NCBI GenBank assembly: GCA_051954235.1
Contig: JBQCHY010000081.1
Location: 1-52,015 of the forward strand
DNA: 52,015 nt
From: 62-47 sp051954235
GTDB taxonomy: Bacteria; Pseudomonadota; Alphaproteobacteria; Rhizobiales; Xanthobacteraceae
Direction: 5' to 3'
Part shown: positions 49,355 to 52,015 of the stretch, piece by piece
How positions within the stretch are numbered: the stretch's first letter is position 1
Layout: each line of letters starts with the position of its first letter
The notes under the pieces: model-generated
Database searches by the model: none
What the model was told of the DNA's origin: nothing
What the model saw: the letters and a program-made list of their open reading frames with translations, nothing else
Translations under genes and position numbers: made by a program

Positions 49355-50575
49355 TTAGTGCGCAAGCGATTTGAAGCGGACCGGCAGCGACCCGATGCAA
49401 CGTAACGTATTGTTGAGCTTGCGGATTGGCTCGCCTGTGAGTTCGATCACGTCGACCCGCTTCAACAGCGCGGTGAGGATCAACTCCACCTCCAGCCGTG
49501 CGACCAATTGGCCGACGCAGCTATGGATGCCGGCGCCGAACGCGACATGGCCGATCGGGCGGCGGCGGATATCGAAGCGCTCCGGCTCCGGGAATTTGCG
49601 ATGGTCGCGGTTCGCCGCGCCGAGAAACAGCAGGACTTTCTCGCCTTCGGGAATCGTCGTGCCGCCAACCTCGACCTCGCGCGTCGTCGTGCGGAAGAAG
49701 GTCTGCACCGGCGCTTCCCAGCGCAGCACTTCGTCGAAGGATTGCCGGATCAGTGAGGGATCGTCGCGCAGCGCGCGCCACTGCTCGGGATGAGTCGCGA
49801 AGGCGTAGATGGCATTGGCGATGCCGTTAACGGTGGTATCAAGCCCGGCGGTGAGCATCGAGCGCACCAGCGTCGCCGCTTCCTCGGCGTCGATCTCGCC
49901 GGCATCGAATGCGTCCCAGACCTGCGATCCGAAACCGCCCGGGCGCAGCATGTCACGCGAGCATTGATCGTAGATCCATTGCACCACGGGTTTGGCGTTG
50001 GCGACGGATTCCTGAAAGATCGCATTGGGCGGGCCGAAGGAGTTGAACACCATGTTGCCGAACGGCAGCAGGTTCTCGCGGCCCTCGGGACGCAGCCCGA
50101 CCGCGTCGGGAAATACATGGAGCGGAAAGACCTCCGCGAGATCCTTGATCGCGTCGATCTCTCCCTTCGCCACTACAGCCTCCGCGAGCGCTTCGGCGCG
50201 CGCGGTGAACGCTTCACGGACCTGCCGCATCGCGGCCGGCGACAGGATGCGGCTCATCACCGAGCGCGTCCGGGTATGGATCGGCGGATCGACTTCCAGC
50301 AGTTTGCTCGGTGGCCGCCATGATTTGACTTTGGCAAAGTCCTCGATGCCGGCGCCGCGCCCGGAACAGAACGTCTCCCAATCCATCAGCGACGCCTGCA
50401 CCTCGGCGTGGCGCGCGATGCCGTAGACGCCATAGCGCTCGAGCCAGAACACCGGCGCGATCTCGCGCAGTTCCTCATGAAATCCATAGGGATTTCCAAG
50501 AAATGCGTCGGAAAACGGATCGATGGTCGACACCGGACATGCCGGATGCGGGCCAGAATGAATCGATTGTGTCAT
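49355..50575 (-). CDS. Cytochrome P450, CYP199-like
   Basis: A 406-residue soluble bacterial P450. The haem ligand is Cys353 in HVAFGAGIHSCVGQLVARLE, the ExxR pair is Glu282/Arg285 and the I-helix acid-alcohol pair is in AGLDTT (243-248). Sequence blocks such as KSWRPPSKLLEVDPPIHTRTRSVMSRILSP and SPVQTFFRTTTR-like text strongly recall CYP199A enzymes of Rhodopseudomonas, which oxidise para-substituted benzoates and cinnamates. The start at 50575 (MTQS) is preferred to 50635. No ferredoxin or reductase gene lies nearby, so electrons must come from elsewhere. It precedes livH by 151 bases on the same strand. Confidence 0.93.
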   Translation of the reverse strand: MTQSIHSGPHPACPVSTIDPFSDAFLGNPYGFHEELREIAPVFWLERYGVYGIARHAEVQASLMDWETFCSGRGAGIEDFAKVKSWRPPSKLLEVDPPIHTRTRSVMSRILSPAAMRQVREAFTARAEALAEAVVAKGEIDAIKDLAEVFPLHVFPDAVGLRPEGRENLLPFGNMVFNSFGPPNAIFQESVANAKPVVQWIYDQCSRDMLRPGGFGSQVWDAFDAGEIDAEEAATLVRSMLTAGLDTTVNGIANAIYAFATHPEQWRALRDDPSLIRQSFDEVLRWEAPVQTFFRTTTREVEVGGTTIPEGEKVLLFLGAANRDHRKFPEPERFDIRRRPIGHVAFGAGIHSCVGQLVARLEVELILTALLKRVDVIELTGEPIRKLNNTLRCIGSLPVRFKSLAH

Positions 50576-50773
50576 GGCGATAGACCGCTGCGATGAGTTC
50601 CGGAAAGCAGGACCAGCCTCCAATCCGGCCGACAAATCATGATGCTAAGCGGATCGCGTGGTGTTGTCTGTCGCAAGCGATTGTGACGGGATCGCAGGAG
50701 CCGTCTCGGAAGGTAACTTTCATCCGGGTGGTGATTGGCCTAGATTGAGAAAAAATCGACGGAGGAAACCGGC

Positions 50774-51631
50774 ATGCCCGGTGGTTCAAGTGACGGCTCC
50801 GGGCAGAGGCCGGGACTGAGGGTTGATGCCGCTATGGATGGCTTCGAGCAGGCCGTGCTGCATGTCGGCCGTCAGGCGTTTCCCGACGCCTTGATGGCAC
50901 ATCTTCGGTGTGTCGCCGCGGTCGATCACTGCATGGTCTTTGCCTTCGCCAACGACCGCGATGCGCAATGTTTGCTGACTGCTGGCGACATTGCGATCGG
51001 GGACGATCTCGGCGCGGCCTATGCCGGGCATTTCCATGCGAACGACCCCAACAAGGAAGTCATCTTTCAGCGCCCATGCGATAACAGCGCCGTCCTGATG
51101 CCGTTCGTCGCGCGCCGAATGTATCGTCGTGAGTATCGCAAGCTGTTCTTCGACGATTCCGGCATTGTCGATAAGTTCGCCACCGCGCTTTGGCACGAAG
51201 GCATCTGCATCTACGCCAACTTCTACCGCCTCGAAGCCGGCGGACGGTACAGCGAGCGACAGGTCGATGCGCTCAACCGTGCCAGCCCAAAAGTGGTGGC
51301 TGCCATCACGCGGCATTGCCAGCTCGTGTTGGAGGCGCAATCGCGCCATCGATCCGATGGTGTGGGACTTCTCGCGGACGCCTTTACGAAGCCGCCGCTC
51401 GACGCCCTGACGTCACGGGAGCGCGACATCTGCATGAACATTTTGCAGGGACTGAGTTCGGAGGCGATTGCCGGTAAGCTCGGGATCAGCCTCAACAGCG
51501 TGCTGACCTATCGACGGCGGGCCTATCAGCGGCTCGGCATCACATCGCAGAACGAATTGTTTTCGCTGGTGATGGCACAACTCGCGGCCGATCGCCGACA
51601 TGCGATCCGCGCGATTCCAGTGCTTAATTAG
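50774..51631 (+). CDS. LuxR-family transcriptional regulator
   Basis: A 285-residue regulator. The C-terminal helix-turn-helix (~211-268) reads LTSRERDICMNILQGLSSEAIAGKLGISLNSVLTYRRRAYQRLGI, a clear LuxR/GerE domain. The N-terminal ~200 residues lack a receiver phosphorylation site and an obvious autoinducer domain. They are probably a GAF-like or novel sensing region. GGAGGA precedes the ATG. It is divergent from the P450 gene (198-base shared intergenic region) and upstream of another substrate-binding gene, so it may control one or both. Confidence 0.9.
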   Translation: MPGGSSDGSGQRPGLRVDAAMDGFEQAVLHVGRQAFPDALMAHLRCVAAVDHCMVFAFANDRDAQCLLTAGDIAIGDDLGAAYAGHFHANDPNKEVIFQRPCDNSAVLMPFVARRMYRREYRKLFFDDSGIVDKFATALWHEGICIYANFYRLEAGGRYSERQVDALNRASPKVVAAITRHCQLVLEAQSRHRSDGVGLLADAFTKPPLDALTSRERDICMNILQGLSSEAIAGKLGISLNSVLTYRRRAYQRLGITSQNELFSLVMAQLAADRRHAIRAIPVLN

Positions 51632-51877
51632 ATGATGCCGTCGCTTATGTCGGCTTGCGGAATAAGCCGCTGCTCGCTGGTGCACGGATCGTCTCGGCCG
51701 AGAGGTCATTTGACGTCGCCAGTTAAAGATGGCTAGATTTTGCAAACGTGCGATGGGGCCCGCGCGGAGGGATCGATGATTCACGTCGCATGGCTGTCGG
51801 ATTGGCGCGGAAACATGAACCAAGAAAAGTGCCGATCTGGCGAAAGCCAACTCGGGGCATAGGGGAGGGAGATTAGT

Positions 51878-52015
51878 ATGGCGATTACCCGTCGTGAATT
51901 TGCCGTCGGCGCGTCTGGCGTGTTGCTTGGCTCGGTCGCCGCGCCGTTTGTGCGTCGCGCGGGAGCGGCCGATTCGACCATTCGCATCGGCGTCGTCAAT
52001 TCGATGAGCGGCGGT
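51878..52015 (+). CDS. ABC substrate-binding protein, Tat-exported (5' part)
   Basis: The first 46 codons of a gene cut by the window edge. The start has a twin-arginine signal (ITRREFAVGASGVLLGSVAAPFV) and then DSTIRIGVVNSMSGG, the typical opening of Liv-type ligand-binding domains. A strong GGGGAGGGA ribosome site (51862-51870) precedes the ATG. With the LuxR gene 246 bases upstream, it may begin a second uptake operon. Confidence 0.75.
   Translation, partial: MAITRREFAVGASGVLLGSVAAPFVRRAGAADSTIRIGVVNSMSGG

Overview
The window is high-GC DNA with the gene content of an alphaproteobacterium of the Bradyrhizobium / Rhodopseudomonas / Afipia group (Nitrobacteraceae). The evidence is a cycHJKL-type ccm operon followed by degP, a regulator pair and glnE, together with a CYP199-like P450, Liv-type ABC genes and several families of dispersed palindromic repeats familiar from these genomes. 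This placement is inferred from recognised protein families, not from a database search.

Positions ~100-22,900 hold a gene-transfer-agent (GTA)-like or HK97-type phage structural cluster. Its gene order matches the Rhodobacter capsulatus GTA from portal onward: portal, two small genes, prohead protease, capsid, head-tail connector, head closure, DUF3168 protein, major tail protein, two tail-assembly chaperones, a very short tape measure, DUF2460, DUF2163 hub, NlpC/P60 peptidase and the TIM-barrel megatron. A DUF2793 tail-fibre-like protein, a DUF4376 accessory protein, a GH19 endolysin and a GTA-type three-TM holin follow. No integrase, repressor, replication gene or attachment site is visible; the terminase, if present, lies beyond the left edge.

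The most unusual part is the head module. The capsid gene is flanked by two polymorphic-toxin cassettes with the same N-terminal module: RWLRPDA repeats, then NPNQPRVPAGN and DGGQWTDGG. Cassette 1, between protease and capsid, is an RNase A-like CdiA-CT toxin interrupted by a frameshift, plus a candidate immunity gene. Cassette 2, just after the capsid, is an intact predicted HNH-type nuclease toxin, a DUF2019 immunity gene and a broken second DUF2019 gene. Opposite-strand genes (a membrane protein, a secreted small protein, a trypsin-like protease and a lipoprotein) also interrupt the cluster.

Positions ~22,950-38,060 are ordinary core genome on the plus strand: a FeuPQ-like two-component system, a conserved hypothetical gene, the cytochrome c maturation genes ccmI-ccmE-ccmF-ccmH, the periplasmic protease DegP, a second two-component system and glnE, the last three closely linked by overlaps.

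Positions ~38,190-50,580 are on the minus strand: a multi-PAS histidine kinase, a cation-diffusion facilitator with an unusually long C-terminal region, a quinone-oxidoreductase-like enzyme, a GntR/FCD regulator, a complete Liv-type ABC importer (with permease LivM fused to ATPase LivG) and a CYP199-like P450. A LuxR-type regulator and the start of another substrate-binding protein (cut by the window edge) are divergent from the P450. This last block looks like uptake and oxidation of aromatic acids.
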